From Erythrobacter sp. (GTDB taxonomy: Bacteria > Pseudomonadota > Alphaproteobacteria > Sphingomonadales > Sphingomonadaceae), in the NCBI GenBank assembly GCA_030148605.1, contig JASBTD010000054.1, positions 1 through 37,473 of the forward strand: a stretch of 37,473 bases of DNA, in the 5' to 3' direction. Positions 8,801 through 17,100 of this stretch are shown here, piece after piece. Positions within the stretch are counted from its first letter, which is position 1. Each line of letters opens with the position of its first letter. The notes under the pieces are model-generated. The model had not been told where the DNA came from. It made no database searches and saw only the letters and a program-made list of their open reading frames with translations. Position numbers and translations under genes: made by a program.

Positions 8801-9006
8801 CGATCTGGCAGGAATCAACCGGTCAGCTTGATGCGTCGATCTTCTACGCGGTGACCGATCAGATCAAGCTTGGCGTGCAAGGCGTTAACTTGCTCGACGA
8901 AGTGACGCGGACGACGCAGGTGGTTGACTTCGATGGCACTCGCATCACCCGTTCGGCATTCCGCAATGACCGTCGCTTCAGCTTCATTGCCCGGTTCGAC
9001 TTCTAA
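5809..9006 (+). CDS. TonB-dependent outer-membrane receptor (sugar uptake type)
   Basis: A 1065-residue receptor that imports a ligand, here probably an oligosaccharide, using TonB energy. The signal peptide ends near residue 40 (ATPAIAQ). A TonB-box-like NVIVVTG is at 56-62. The plug follows (ALPDRSVAEALQRVPGVNIGRF, then the IRGLPFVRSELNGRD region), then a large beta barrel ending in ARFDF with the C-terminal Phe of outer-membrane proteins. The organisation fits the Xanthomonas/Caulobacter subfamily. Paired cysteines (LTDPCYRADTLDGPC) suggest a disulphide in an outer loop. The start is a TTG with GGGAGGG just upstream; a 12-base tandem repeat encodes part of the signal peptide. A hairpin follows the gene. 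Confidence 0.93.
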   Translation: MSLNTTFESATSRRFLALSTASSTASSIALSAMMATPAIAQDAGTDDAEPAAEEENVIVVTGFRAALENAQNIKRDADTFVDAITAEDIGALPDRSVAEALQRVPGVNIGRFEKTTDPDRFSVEGTGVIIRGLPFVRSELNGRDIFSATGGRVLSFNDVSPELLGRVEVFKNVTADMVEGGIAGTVNLVTRKPLDNPGFNIAGTVGANYGDMAEEWSPEFSVLASTSVDTDAGSLGFQLGYAKSELVSRTDASQLTDPCYRADTLDGPCFRTRAVGSGGFGDPTGLDEANFPPAGTVVTPKGAGVRTTRLERDREAWSAVLQYENPTGDFGFSFEWLRSDTSFETDEYAILALVNNDAAFPVPAAGSTWQYDSNGVFQSGVLTQTTGDSGFSPWGGLPTELLRFGRLTDSTTEDFSFDVDWNVTDRLRVNFEAQRIQSDLSQDAAIGVMNTFSDIRIDASGETPQVEFIANNGAPSDLFSNPAYTYFWFLLDSKARNEGELDSLRFDAEYDISDDGFFKSARFGARWAERDRVTRDTNFQNWGSLGAPWTGRNGQWGATGGFYAPGGGAYPTDFPDATTFSNPFGDGFQRGNAPTPIPNGAGWFFGGDDLIGEYLSGLTTRQGQEIANFSFPNTIGETWTPLGDFTDGQISDVIEETKAAYARIDFGHDFSNGWNVEGNFGVRYVETEVISDGNLTFPRPSDFSDGVVPGQPADGILQVNELEFACANNPNPNAVIAYCSLSDARLAEFAAAITGNQIIDDRAIKFDHWLPSFNAKLDIGNGLLFRVAVSKGISRPDLALFRAGGQIVDNTGDLLADGTLETGPLFQISTGNRNVRATESWNYDLSAEWYFDDVGSLTLSGFIKDIKGIVSSGVNVVDYPSGNGDVPVEVNGPSNELGGTLKGFEIAYQQTYDFLPGLLSGLGSQLTYTYVDAGDFTNSDLLQNRGSFASIQPLQGVSKHTVNAVLFYEKGPFAARTAYNWRSDFLITPRDDIFPFSPIWQESTGQLDASIFYAVTDQIKLGVQGVNLLDEVTRTTQVVDFDGTRITRSAFRNDRRFSFIARFDF
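5862..5897 (+). repeat. 12-base tandem repeat, three copies, in the receptor signal peptide
   Basis: GAGCACCGCATC occurs twice in a row at 5862-5885, followed by the diverged GAGCATCGCATT at 5886-5897. It keeps the reading frame and encodes a Ser/Thr/Ala-rich repeat (STAS, STAS, SIAL) in the hydrophobic part of the signal peptide. Copy-number change would alter the signal length without a frameshift. Confidence 0.8.
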
Positions 9007-9032
9007 GTCCGATTGACCAGCAATGTGAATTG

Positions 9033-9068
9033 GACGGGCTCCTGCGCTGATTGGTGCGGGGGCCCGTC
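9033..9068 (+). terminator. Hairpin downstream of the receptor gene, likely terminator
   Basis: Arms at 9033-9047 (GACGGGCTCCTGCGC) and 9054-9068 pair over 15 positions with a few G-U pairs around a six-base loop, 27 bases after the receptor stop. The tract that follows (TCGATTT) is weak, so termination may be partial and some transcription may continue into lacI. Confidence 0.6.
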
Positions 9069-9148
9069 TCGATTTGGGCCTACCAATTTGCAGACGATCC
9101 CGATAAGGGGCTGGCCTGCAAGAAAGGCTCTGAGGGGGGCGAATAGCA

Positions 9149-10210
9149 ATGGCTAGACGGCGTCAGGCTGTCACAATCAGGCATGTGGCCGAGGATGCAG
9201 GGGTTTCCCTGCAAACCGTAAGCCGTGTCATCAACAAGGAACCCAATGTTCGCCCCGCGATGAAAGAGCGGGTGCAGGCTTCGATCGACAGGCTCGGCTA
9301 CGTGCCGTCAATCGCCGCACAACGCATGAGCGGCTCGCGTTCCTACCTGATCCTTGCGATCAATGACCGCGAAAAGACCATTGCGGAATGGCGTGGTCGC
9401 AGCGGCACGGACTGGGTTGACCAGATGTTGCTCGGCGGGATGCTGACTTGCGACGAGCATGGCTATCGCATGATGGTTGAGCTGGTCGATACGCATAGCG
9501 ATCATGTCGAGCGAGAGCTCAGCGCCACCATTGCCGCGCTGCAGCCTGACGGCGTGATCCTGACTCCGCCGCACTCGGAAAACCCGCTGATCACTGGCCT
9601 GCTGGCAAAACGCCATATTCCTTTCGCGCGGATCGGTTCGCTTGATCCCGGCCCCGGTATTCGCCTGACAATGGACGATGAGCATTCGGCGGCAATGGCA
9701 ACCGAGAAGCTTGTCAGCCTTGGTCATCGCAGGATCGGCTTTATCGCCGGGCCGGATGATTACAGTCTAAGTGGCTGGCGCGTGACAGGGTGGCGGGCGG
9801 CAATGGAATTTGCCGGATTGCCCACCGATGGCTTGTGCGAAAAGGGCGACTTCGGCTTCGAAACAGGGCTCGAGGCAGCCAACAAGCTTCTTGACCTGGA
9901 AGATCGCCCCACCGCTATCATCGCGAGCAGCGATCAGATGACACTGGCTGTTCTTGAAGCGGCGCGTGATCGCAACCTCAAGGTGCCGCAAGACCTTTCA
10001 GTTATCAGCTTCGACAACACGCCGGTTGTACGATTTACCGATCCGCCCTTGACGGCGGTTGACCAACCGATTGCAGAGACAATCTCGCGGGCAGTCGAGC
10101 TATTGATCATGGCGCCCAAATCGCCCTTGCCGCTTGAACCGATCAATGTCCAAGGCCAGCTGATCGAGCGAGGTTCGATCGGGCCAGCCCCGGGCGCAAA
10201 TGACGCCTGA
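9149..10210 (+). CDS. LacI-family transcriptional regulator of the sugar locus
   Basis: A 353-residue repressor. The N-terminal helix-turn-helix is TIRHVAEDAGVSLQTVSRVI, with the hinge helix and YVPSIAAQRM following. The rest is a periplasmic-binding-protein-like effector domain with typical blocks (LGHRRIGFIAGP, TAIIASSDQMTLAVL, DLSVISFDNTPVVRFTDPPLTAVDQP). It should bind palindromes with a central CG, such as those at 5706-5741 and 11445-11460, and be released by a sugar derived from the imported substrate. Its last 11 bases overlap the following MFS transporter gene, so the two are co-expressed. Confidence 0.93.
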   Translation: MARRRQAVTIRHVAEDAGVSLQTVSRVINKEPNVRPAMKERVQASIDRLGYVPSIAAQRMSGSRSYLILAINDREKTIAEWRGRSGTDWVDQMLLGGMLTCDEHGYRMMVELVDTHSDHVERELSATIAALQPDGVILTPPHSENPLITGLLAKRHIPFARIGSLDPGPGIRLTMDDEHSAAMATEKLVSLGHRRIGFIAGPDDYSLSGWRVTGWRAAMEFAGLPTDGLCEKGDFGFETGLEAANKLLDLEDRPTAIIASSDQMTLAVLEAARDRNLKVPQDLSVISFDNTPVVRFTDPPLTAVDQPIAETISRAVELLIMAPKSPLPLEPINVQGQLIERGSIGPAPGANDA

Positions 10211-11405
10211 GGAGAGTTCCTCTCCACCGCGCCAACCGCTGTGGTTTCTTCTGTTGCTTGCCTTGGCCGCAGCTGGCGGCGCGGTCGCGTACGTCCCGTT
10301 CCTGACTGTCCTGCTACCCGTCAAAATCGCGCAGCTGACAGGCAGCGATGATGTCGCTTCGCTCGCCTATGCAACCTTTGCAGGGGCCATCATCGCAAGC
10401 TTTGCCAATATCGGGTTCGGCTGGTTGAGCGACAGGTACGGCGGACGTTGGCCATGGATCGCGGGCGGGCTCGTGATTTCATGCACACTGCTGATTGGTA
10501 TCGGTCAGGCGCAGTCGGTCAATGTCCTGATCGCACTGATCATGGCCTGGCAGCTTGGCTTGAACATGATGCTGGGCCCGCTCGCAGCCTGGGCGGGGGA
10601 CTGCGTTCCCGATGAACAGAAGGGATTGCTGGGTGGGCTTTTTGCTTTCGCGCCTGCGCTGGGCGCACTCGCCGGGGCGATCATAACAATTCCCGGCCTT
10701 GCCGATGGAGCCACGCGTCTGGTGATCGTCGCCGCGCTGGTGGTGTTCATGGTATCGCCGATCCTGCTGATTGGCCGGGGACATGAACTGCCTCAGCTCA
10801 TGCAACCGCGAGGCCCGATGGATGAAGCAGAGCCTGCCCCGTGGCGATCGCAATCGGCGGTCGTGCGCATGTGGATTGCGCGGCTGCTGGTACAAATCGC
10901 CGAAGCTGCGCTGTTTGCCTTCCTGCTTTTCTGGCTCCGCTCACTCTCGCCCGGCTATGGCGAGAACAACGCGGCCCGCATCTTCAGCATGGTGCTTGCG
11001 ATTGCTGTTCCACTGGCGCTTTTGGCGGGCCGCTGGTCAGACAAGCAGGACAGGCCGATCCTGCCACTGGCGCTTGCGGCCTCGCTGTCGTGCGCAGGCC
11101 TCATCATCATGGCGCTGGCAGCCACGATAACCGCGGCAATCGCGGGTTACCTCGTCTTCGGCATCGCATCGATCCTGTTCCTGTCGCTCCATTCGAGCCA
11201 GACTCTGAGAGTCCTGCCAAAGCCGCAGAACCGTGGTCGCGATCTGGGGCTGTTCAATCTCACCAACACGGTGCCATCGCTGATCATTCCCTGGCTCACG
11301 CTTTCGCTTGTGCCTTTGTTCGGCTTCAGCGGGCTGTTCTGGCTGCTCGCCGCATTGTGCGCTGCTGCGAGCGCGCTTCTTTTCGCCATCTCGCGCCGGA
11401 TTTAG
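10200..11405 (+). CDS. MFS transporter, likely sugar carrier of the inner membrane
   Basis: A 401-residue protein with about 12 hydrophobic segments in two halves and the MFS loop motif (GWLSDRYGGRW) between segments 2 and 3, with a second copy (LAGRWSDKQDRP) in the C-terminal half. It begins at an ATG inside the last codons of lacI, an 11-base overlap. Position in the locus suggests uptake of a mono- or disaccharide released by the GH3 enzyme, but the family is broad and the substrate is not evident. Confidence 0.85.
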   Translation: MTPEESSSPPRQPLWFLLLLALAAAGGAVAYVPFLTVLLPVKIAQLTGSDDVASLAYATFAGAIIASFANIGFGWLSDRYGGRWPWIAGGLVISCTLLIGIGQAQSVNVLIALIMAWQLGLNMMLGPLAAWAGDCVPDEQKGLLGGLFAFAPALGALAGAIITIPGLADGATRLVIVAALVVFMVSPILLIGRGHELPQLMQPRGPMDEAEPAPWRSQSAVVRMWIARLLVQIAEAALFAFLLFWLRSLSPGYGENNAARIFSMVLAIAVPLALLAGRWSDKQDRPILPLALAASLSCAGLIIMALAATITAAIAGYLVFGIASILFLSLHSSQTLRVLPKPQNRGRDLGLFNLTNTVPSLIIPWLTLSLVPLFGFSGLFWLLAALCAAASALLFAISRRI

Positions 11406-11444
11406 GCGCTTGCATTTTCGCTTGGGGCATGCCAATCGTGAAAA

Positions 11445-11471
11445 TTGAGAACGTTCTCAAAAAACGTTCCC
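11445..11471. promoter_or_regulatory. Palindromic LacI operator upstream of the GH3 gene
   Basis: TTGAGAACGTTCTCAA at 11445-11460 is a perfect 16-base palindrome with the same AACGTT core as the sites before the receptor gene. A partial second copy (AAAACGTTCCC, 11461-11471) follows, its centre 13 bases away. The site lies 45 bases before the preferred GH3 start, where a bound repressor would block transcription. Confidence 0.7.
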
Positions 11472-11504
11472 ATTTCGAGAAGCATCCTTCGGGAGGGGAT
11501 GAAA

Positions 11505-13916
11505 ATGCGTGTTTCCATGCTCGCTCTTGCAGCGGCATTTACTCTGAGCGGTTGCGCCGCAATGCCTGGCGCCGAAACTGCTCCGATCGCCAGCGAACCG
11601 GTTGCTGCCAATGCGTCTGAAGCGCAGATCGCGGATCTCGTTGCGCGTATGAGCCTTGAGCGCAAGATTGCGCAGCTGATCCAGCCGCAGATCAATTCTT
11701 TTACAGCTGAAGACATGGAGCGTTATCGCTTCGGCAGCTACCTGAATGGCGGCAATGGCGGCCCATATGGCGATGAGTTTGCGCACGCATCCGAATGGCT
11801 GCGCCACGCAGATGAAATGTATGATGCGTCAGTCAAGCCGCTGCCCAATGGCGAGCGGGCAATCCCCACCATGTGGGGCACTGACGCGGTGCACGGGCAT
11901 TCGAATATCGTAGGTGCCACGCTCTTCCCTCATAATATCGCGCTTGGCGCGGCGGGCGATGCTGACCTCGTGCGCCGGATCGGCCATGCCACTGCGATCG
12001 AGATCGAAGTGACCGGCATTGACTGGAACTTCTCGCCGACTGTGGCGGTCGCGCGCGATGACCGTTGGGGCCGGACCTACGAAAGCTATTCGGAAGATCC
12101 CGATCTGGTCGCGAAACTGGGCGCGGCGCTGGTCGAAGGCCAGCAAGGCACGCCGGGCAGCGAAGACTATCTTGGCGATGGTCGCGTAATTGCCACTGCC
12201 AAGCACTTCTTTGGAGATGGCGGCACAGAGCAAGGTGTCGACCAGGGTGATGTCAATGGTGATATCAGCGCCTTGATCGACTTGCACGGGCGCCCCTATC
12301 CGGCGGCGATTGATGCGGGTGTTGAAGCGGTGATGGCCAGCTTCAACTCGATCAATGGCCGCAAGATGCACGGCAACAAGCCACTGCTGACAGATGTTCT
12401 GCGCGGCGACATGGGCTTTGACGGGCTTGTCGTGGGAGATTGGAACGGTCACGGCCAGATCAAGGGCTGCACAGTGACTGACTGCCCGCAATCGCTGATG
12501 GCCGGGCTCGACATCTATATGGTTCCCGATGACTGGAAAGCGCTGATGGAATCGCTCATTGCGCAGGTCAGGGATGGCACGATCCCCATGGCGCGTGTCG
12601 ATGAAGCGGTTACCCGTGTGCTGCGTGTAAAGCAGCGTGCCGGATTGCTTGGCCCTGATGCCAAGCGGCCCTCGGAGCGTGGATACGCGGGGCGGTATGA
12701 ATTGCTTGCTTCGCCTGAGCATCGCGCGCTGGCGCGCGAAGCGGTGGCGCGCTCGCAAGTGGTGCTGAAGAATGATGGCGTGCTGCCGCTCAAACCGGGT
12801 GCGAATGTGCTGGTTGCAGGCACGGCAGCCGATGACATTGGCCAGGCCTCTGGCGGCTGGACGCTGGAATGGCAAGGCGGCCGCAAGGACCAGTTGCCGC
12901 GCGAGCGCTTCCCCAATGCCAGCTCGATCTGGGACGGGATCAAGCAGAATGTCACGGCTGCTGGCGGCACTGCCACCCTAGCTGAAGATGGTACGTTCGA
13001 AGCTCGCCCCGATGTTGCTGTGGTGGTCTTTGGTGAACGCCCCTATGCCGAATTCGCCGGCGACCAGCGCGATCTGGTGTTCCGCGACGAAGAAGGCCTC
13101 AAGCTGCTGCGCAGCTATCGCGAGCAAGGCATCCCCACGGTTGCTGTGTTCCTTTCCGGCCGCCCCATGTGGATGAACCGCGAGCTTAACGCTGCGAATG
13201 CATTTGTCGCGTCCTGGCTGCCGGGCAGCGAAGGCGCGGGTGTGGCGGACGTGCTGACTGGCAAGCGTGATGCAACGGGCCGCCTGTCCTTCTCATGGCC
13301 GGCCAAATGTGAAGGCCAGCCGGTGAACTCGCCTGCCGGGGCGTTGTTCGCATTTGGTTATGGCCGCAGCCTTTCCGACACGTCGCCGCTTGCCGAACTT
13401 AGCGAAGACTGCGCGGCACTGGCGGCCAATGATAGCGCGAACATGTTCGGCTCGGGCCGGTTGGGTTCGGGCACCAGCGCCTTTGTCGGCCGTCTTGACG
13501 GGACCGGCATCGAAGAGCTGATGCCCAATATGCGTGGCGACACCAATGGTGCCGGGGTCGTGCTGCGCGGCTATGACCGCGACGCACAAGAGGACTCGCG
13601 CGAAATCAGCATGCCTCAAGGCTCCTACTTCGGGGTAGTCCAATCGAGCGACACAGGCGGCGCATATCGCATCGCCTATGAAGTCGTCACGCGGCCGAGC
13701 GGTGCGATCCGCTTGCGCTCTGGCGATTCCGAGCTCGATGTGACCGCGCAATTCGAGCTCGCGCAGGCCAAGGGCTGGCGCGAGATGGTGATCAGCGAGG
13801 CTTGCCTTGCTGACGTCGGGCCGCGCCTCAGCTTCGAAGCCGAAGGTGAAGTCACTTTCCGTATTTCCAGCATCAAACGCGAAGATCTGACGGAAGGAAT
13901 CGAGTGTTCGTTCTGA
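11505..13916 (+). CDS. GH3 beta-glucosidase/glucan glucohydrolase, lipoprotein (ExoP-like)
   Basis: An 803-residue family 3 glycoside hydrolase that removes terminal beta-glucosyl units. The N-terminus is a lipoprotein signal with lipobox LSGC, so it is probably periplasmic and lipid-anchored. Family blocks include MWGTDAVHGHSN, ATAKHFFGDGGTEQG and GLVVGDWNGHGQ, whose Asp312 is the expected nucleophile. The second domain follows, and the last ~150 residues form an extra beta-rich module as in ExoP-type beta-1,4-glucan glucohydrolases. The ATG at 11505 is chosen because GGGAGG lies eight bases upstream and the lipobox fits; the longer frame from 11445 starts inside the operator. With the receptor and transporters it suggests use of beta-glucans or beta-glucosides. 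Confidence 0.92.
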   Translation: MRVSMLALAAAFTLSGCAAMPGAETAPIASEPVAANASEAQIADLVARMSLERKIAQLIQPQINSFTAEDMERYRFGSYLNGGNGGPYGDEFAHASEWLRHADEMYDASVKPLPNGERAIPTMWGTDAVHGHSNIVGATLFPHNIALGAAGDADLVRRIGHATAIEIEVTGIDWNFSPTVAVARDDRWGRTYESYSEDPDLVAKLGAALVEGQQGTPGSEDYLGDGRVIATAKHFFGDGGTEQGVDQGDVNGDISALIDLHGRPYPAAIDAGVEAVMASFNSINGRKMHGNKPLLTDVLRGDMGFDGLVVGDWNGHGQIKGCTVTDCPQSLMAGLDIYMVPDDWKALMESLIAQVRDGTIPMARVDEAVTRVLRVKQRAGLLGPDAKRPSERGYAGRYELLASPEHRALAREAVARSQVVLKNDGVLPLKPGANVLVAGTAADDIGQASGGWTLEWQGGRKDQLPRERFPNASSIWDGIKQNVTAAGGTATLAEDGTFEARPDVAVVVFGERPYAEFAGDQRDLVFRDEEGLKLLRSYREQGIPTVAVFLSGRPMWMNRELNAANAFVASWLPGSEGAGVADVLTGKRDATGRLSFSWPAKCEGQPVNSPAGALFAFGYGRSLSDTSPLAELSEDCAALAANDSANMFGSGRLGSGTSAFVGRLDGTGIEELMPNMRGDTNGAGVVLRGYDRDAQEDSREISMPQGSYFGVVQSSDTGGAYRIAYEVVTRPSGAIRLRSGDSELDVTAQFELAQAKGWREMVISEACLADVGPRLSFEAEGEVTFRISSIKREDLTEGIECSF

Positions 13917-14028
13917 GTTGAGCGGGCATTTGAAATCGTATGCGGCTGGACAGGCGAAAAAGCGCCGCTAGTCTGCAACTTAAGGGTCAGCGACCGGCGT
14001 GGCTGGTCGCATGGGGGAGGAAAATCCG

Positions 14029-15612
14029 GTGACGCTCGAAACGATCGATATCGTTATCATCGCAGGCTATGCGATCGCACTCTTGGGGATCGCACTGTTT
14101 GTCAGTCGCGAGCCCAAAGGCCATGACAAGAATACGGAGGATTACTTCCTTGCCGGGCGCGCCTTGCCCTGGTGGGCGATCGGGGCCTCGCTGATCGCGT
14201 CCAATATCTCGGCTGAACAGATCATTGGCCAATCGGGCCAAGGCTATGCCGTCGGTATTGCGATCGCGGCATACGAATGGCAGGCGGCGATTGTCCTGAT
14301 CATCGTCGCCAAATACTTCCTGCCGATTTTCCTGAAGCGCAAGATTTACACCATGCCGCAGTTCCTCGATCAGCGGTATGGTCATGGCGTGAAGACGCTG
14401 ATGAGCTTCTTCTGGGTCGCGCTTTACACAGCTGTGAATCTTACAACAGTGTTGTGGCTGGGCGGTTTGGCAGTCACATCATTAACCGGTTGGGGCGTTA
14501 TGACAGCAATGGCTGCACTTGCCGGATTTGCCGCGCTCTATTCGCTCTATGGCGGGCTGAAGGCAGTGGCACTGACCGACATCATCCAAGTCGTGATCCT
14601 TATCCTTGGCGGACTTGGGATCACCTGGATTGCGCTCGACGCACTACCGGCGGAGGGTCCCCTGGGTGGGCTTAGCATGCTGATGCGGGAAATGCCGGGC
14701 CACTTCGAGATGATCTTGGATGAAAGCAATCCGGCCTATTCGGACTTGCCGGGCATCTGGACACTGCTGGGCGGTTTGTGGGTGCTGCATTTCAGCTATT
14801 GGGGTTTCAACCAGTATATCATCCAGCGCGCGCTGGGTGCAGAGAACCTGGGTGAAGCGCAGAAGGGTCTGGCCTTTGCTGCATTGCTCAAGATCCTGGT
14901 GCCGTTCATTGTTGTGATACCGGGTATCGCAGCGGTTATTCTGGCGCAACAAGGCATGCTTGATGGCGCGGCTTTGGCAGAGAAATCGGATCGCACCTAT
15001 GGTGAGCTGATGAGTTTCGCCCCGGCTGGCCTGCGCGGACTGGTCTTCGCAGCGCTGATCGCAGCGGTCGTCAGTTCGCTGGCTTCCATGATGAACTCGA
15101 TTTCGACCATCTTCACGATGGACCTTTATCGCAGCTGGAAGCCTGACATGGGCGAGCATCATTATGTGACTGTTGGCCGTGTTGCAGCATTCTCGGCCAT
15201 GATCATCGCGCTGTTCCTGGCCCGTCCGTTCATCGGTGGTTTTGAGAGCGGTTTCCAGACAGTTCAGGAATACACCGGCTTTATCGCGCCTGGCATTGTG
15301 GTCGTGTTCCTGCTTGGCTTCTTCGACAAGAAGATGAATGCCGCAGGTGCTTTCACCGCGCTGCTGGGTTCGCTTGCTGTCAATGTAGCGCTCAAGTTCG
15401 GCATGCCGGACGTGCCCTTCATCATCCGTATCTGGGGCGTGTTCATGCTCTCGATCGTGGCAGCAGCCGTTGTCTCGCGCATGACTGCTCCGCCTGAAGA
15501 AGAGCAGACTGTGAAGCTGGGTGATATCGCCTTTGCAACGACCATGTTGTTCAATACGCTGGCGATGCTGACCATTGCGATCCTCATCGGGCTTTACGTG
15601 GTCCTGTGGTGA
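14029..15612 (+). CDS. Sodium/solute symporter (SSF family), likely sugar uptake
   Basis: A 527-residue membrane protein with about 13-14 hydrophobic segments. Blocks such as EDYFLAGRALPWWAIGASLIASNISAEQ, the GGLKAVALTDIIQ stretch and AALIAAVVSSLASMMNSISTIFTMD are those of the SGLT-like branch that moves glucose or galactose with sodium. A GTG at 14029 with GGGGGAGG eight bases upstream is preferred; upstream in-frame starts at 13999 and 14011 overlap this ribosome site. It lies 112 bases after the GH3 gene on the same strand and is followed by a strong terminator, so it is probably the last gene of the locus. Confidence 0.9.
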   Translation: MTLETIDIVIIAGYAIALLGIALFVSREPKGHDKNTEDYFLAGRALPWWAIGASLIASNISAEQIIGQSGQGYAVGIAIAAYEWQAAIVLIIVAKYFLPIFLKRKIYTMPQFLDQRYGHGVKTLMSFFWVALYTAVNLTTVLWLGGLAVTSLTGWGVMTAMAALAGFAALYSLYGGLKAVALTDIIQVVILILGGLGITWIALDALPAEGPLGGLSMLMREMPGHFEMILDESNPAYSDLPGIWTLLGGLWVLHFSYWGFNQYIIQRALGAENLGEAQKGLAFAALLKILVPFIVVIPGIAAVILAQQGMLDGAALAEKSDRTYGELMSFAPAGLRGLVFAALIAAVVSSLASMMNSISTIFTMDLYRSWKPDMGEHHYVTVGRVAAFSAMIIALFLARPFIGGFESGFQTVQEYTGFIAPGIVVVFLLGFFDKKMNAAGAFTALLGSLAVNVALKFGMPDVPFIIRIWGVFMLSIVAAAVVSRMTAPPEEEQTVKLGDIAFATTMLFNTLAMLTIAILIGLYVVLW

Positions 15613-15656
15613 GAATTTTTCAGCTGGCGCTCTGGGGGGAGCGCTAGCACAACTGA

Positions 15657-15691
15657 CGCCGGAGCCGCTGGGGGGTGGCTCCGGCGTTTTT
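15657..15691 (+). terminator. Strong rho-independent terminator ending the sugar locus
   Basis: CGCCGGAGCC (15657-15666) and GGCTCCGGCG (15677-15686) form a perfect 10-base stem with a G-rich 10-base loop, followed directly by TTTTT. It lies 44 bases after the symporter stop. Confidence 0.9.
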
Positions 15692-15776
15692 GTTGGAAGG
15701 TCTGATCTTGGTTGCGGCAGCCAAAGGCCGACGGGCGGTCGCCCTCTGACTGCCGTGACTGGCCGGAAGGCGGACC

Positions 15777-16976
15777 TTAACTCACAAACCCTTCGCTGAG
15801 GAACTTTAGCGCACATCCGGCCAGCATCGCAGTGCCTTTGGGCAGCGCATTCTCGTCCACATGCATGCGCGGGCTATGGATTGCGCAGCAGCTGCGCCAA
15901 TCCTCGCCTTCATTGGCAACGCCCAGGAAAAACATCGCGCCGGGCACTTTCTCCAGCAGATAAGCGAAATCTTCTGCGCCCATGATCGGGTCTGCCAGAT
16001 CGCGCCATCCTTCATCGCCCCCGATCTCGGTCGCCACCGCCTTGCCCAGTTCCACTGCGCGCGGGTCGCAGATTGTGACGGGAAAGCCTTCGACGATTTC
16101 AACGTCTGCGGCGAGACCGTGTGCAGCGGCGACATTCCTGGCTGTCTCTGCAATCAGCTCGCGCGCCTTGATCCGGTGCTGCGGGCTCAAGGTACGTATC
16201 GTGCCGTTCAGCGTCGCGCTGTCAGGGATCACATTGAAAGTGGTGCCGGCGTGGATCTGAGTAACAGTTACCACCACCGCGCTTGCGGCGTTGAAGCGGC
16301 GAGTCACCATCGCTTGCACCGCGCTCACGATTGCCGCTGCCCCCGGGATCGGGTCTACACAGTCATGCGGCATCGAAGCATGACCGCCCTGCCCTGTTAC
16401 CGTGATCGTGAACTGGTCAGCCGCCGCCAGCAGCGGGCCGGGCCTTCCCGCCAGCACGCCGAAGGGCGCATTGGGCATGATGTGCAGCGCAAAGGCGGCA
16501 TCGGGCAAGGGATCGATCAACCCGTCTTCCAACATGAAACGCGCGCCATGATATCCTTCTTCGCCTGGCTGGAACATGAAGTCGATCGTCCCTTCGATCT
16601 CGTCCCGTTTGGCGCAGAGCAATCGCGCGGCACCGGCCAGCATCGCAGTGTGGGTATCATGCCCGCAGGCATGCATGCGCCCTTCGATGGTCGATGCGAA
16701 GTCGAGGTTCGTCTTCTCGTCCATTGGCAGCGCATCCATATCACCGCGCAGCAATACGCGGCGGCCCGGCCTGGCGCCTTCAAGCGTTGCGACCTGGCCG
16801 GTGGTGGAAGTGCCTTCGCGCCAGGTCAGCGGCAAGTCGGCAAGGGCTTCGCGCACCTTGGCCATGGTCTTGGGCGTGTGCAGGCCGAGCTCCGGCTCGG
16901 CATGGATGGCGCGGCGCAGAGCGACAATCCCGTCGCTTAGGCTTTTGGCGGAATCGAGCAGTTTTTCTGTCAGCAT
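15777..16976 (-). CDS. M20D family amidohydrolase/peptidase (hippurate hydrolase-like)
   Basis: A 399-residue zinc-dependent hydrolase that cleaves N-acyl or amide bonds of amino acid derivatives. Family blocks are ALRRAIHAEPELG near the N-terminus, LLRGDMDALPM, HACGHDTHTAML with the metal-binding Cys and His, FQPGEEGYHGA with the catalytic Glu pair, and MGAEDFAYLLEKVPGAMFFLG near the end. The small dimerisation domain is in the middle (GQGGHASMPHDCVDP). The ATG at 16976 has AAGG close upstream; the longer frame from 17051 adds 25 unconserved residues. No signal peptide is visible, so it is cytoplasmic. It stands alone, divergent from the lipid kinase gene. Confidence 0.9.
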   Translation of the reverse strand: MLTEKLLDSAKSLSDGIVALRRAIHAEPELGLHTPKTMAKVREALADLPLTWREGTSTTGQVATLEGARPGRRVLLRGDMDALPMDEKTNLDFASTIEGRMHACGHDTHTAMLAGAARLLCAKRDEIEGTIDFMFQPGEEGYHGARFMLEDGLIDPLPDAAFALHIMPNAPFGVLAGRPGPLLAAADQFTITVTGQGGHASMPHDCVDPIPGAAAIVSAVQAMVTRRFNAASAVVVTVTQIHAGTTFNVIPDSATLNGTIRTLSPQHRIKARELIAETARNVAAAHGLAADVEIVEGFPVTICDPRAVELGKAVATEIGGDEGWRDLADPIMGAEDFAYLLEKVPGAMFFLGVANEGEDWRSCCAIHSPRMHVDENALPKGTAMLAGCALKFLSEGFVS

Positions 16977-17100
16977 GCCTTGCAATTTAGCTGAAACATC
17001 GCGGCTTGGTAGTGCAAATACGCGCGGCGATGAGCGATGTAAGCGGGCCACGGGTGCGCGGCCTTTGTTGCATGGGGCAAGAAAACCCTAGTGAAAGCAC

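Noticed and set aside
11829..12875. Minus-strand frame of 348 codons opposite the GH3 gene
   Set aside because: Antisense shadow; the protein has no family motif.
14644..15816. Minus-strand frame of 390 codons opposite the symporter
   Set aside because: Antisense to membrane segments, and it runs through the terminator at 15657-15691.
15861..16940. Plus-strand frame of 359 codons opposite the M20 amidohydrolase
   Set aside because: Antisense shadow of a gene with intact catalytic motifs.
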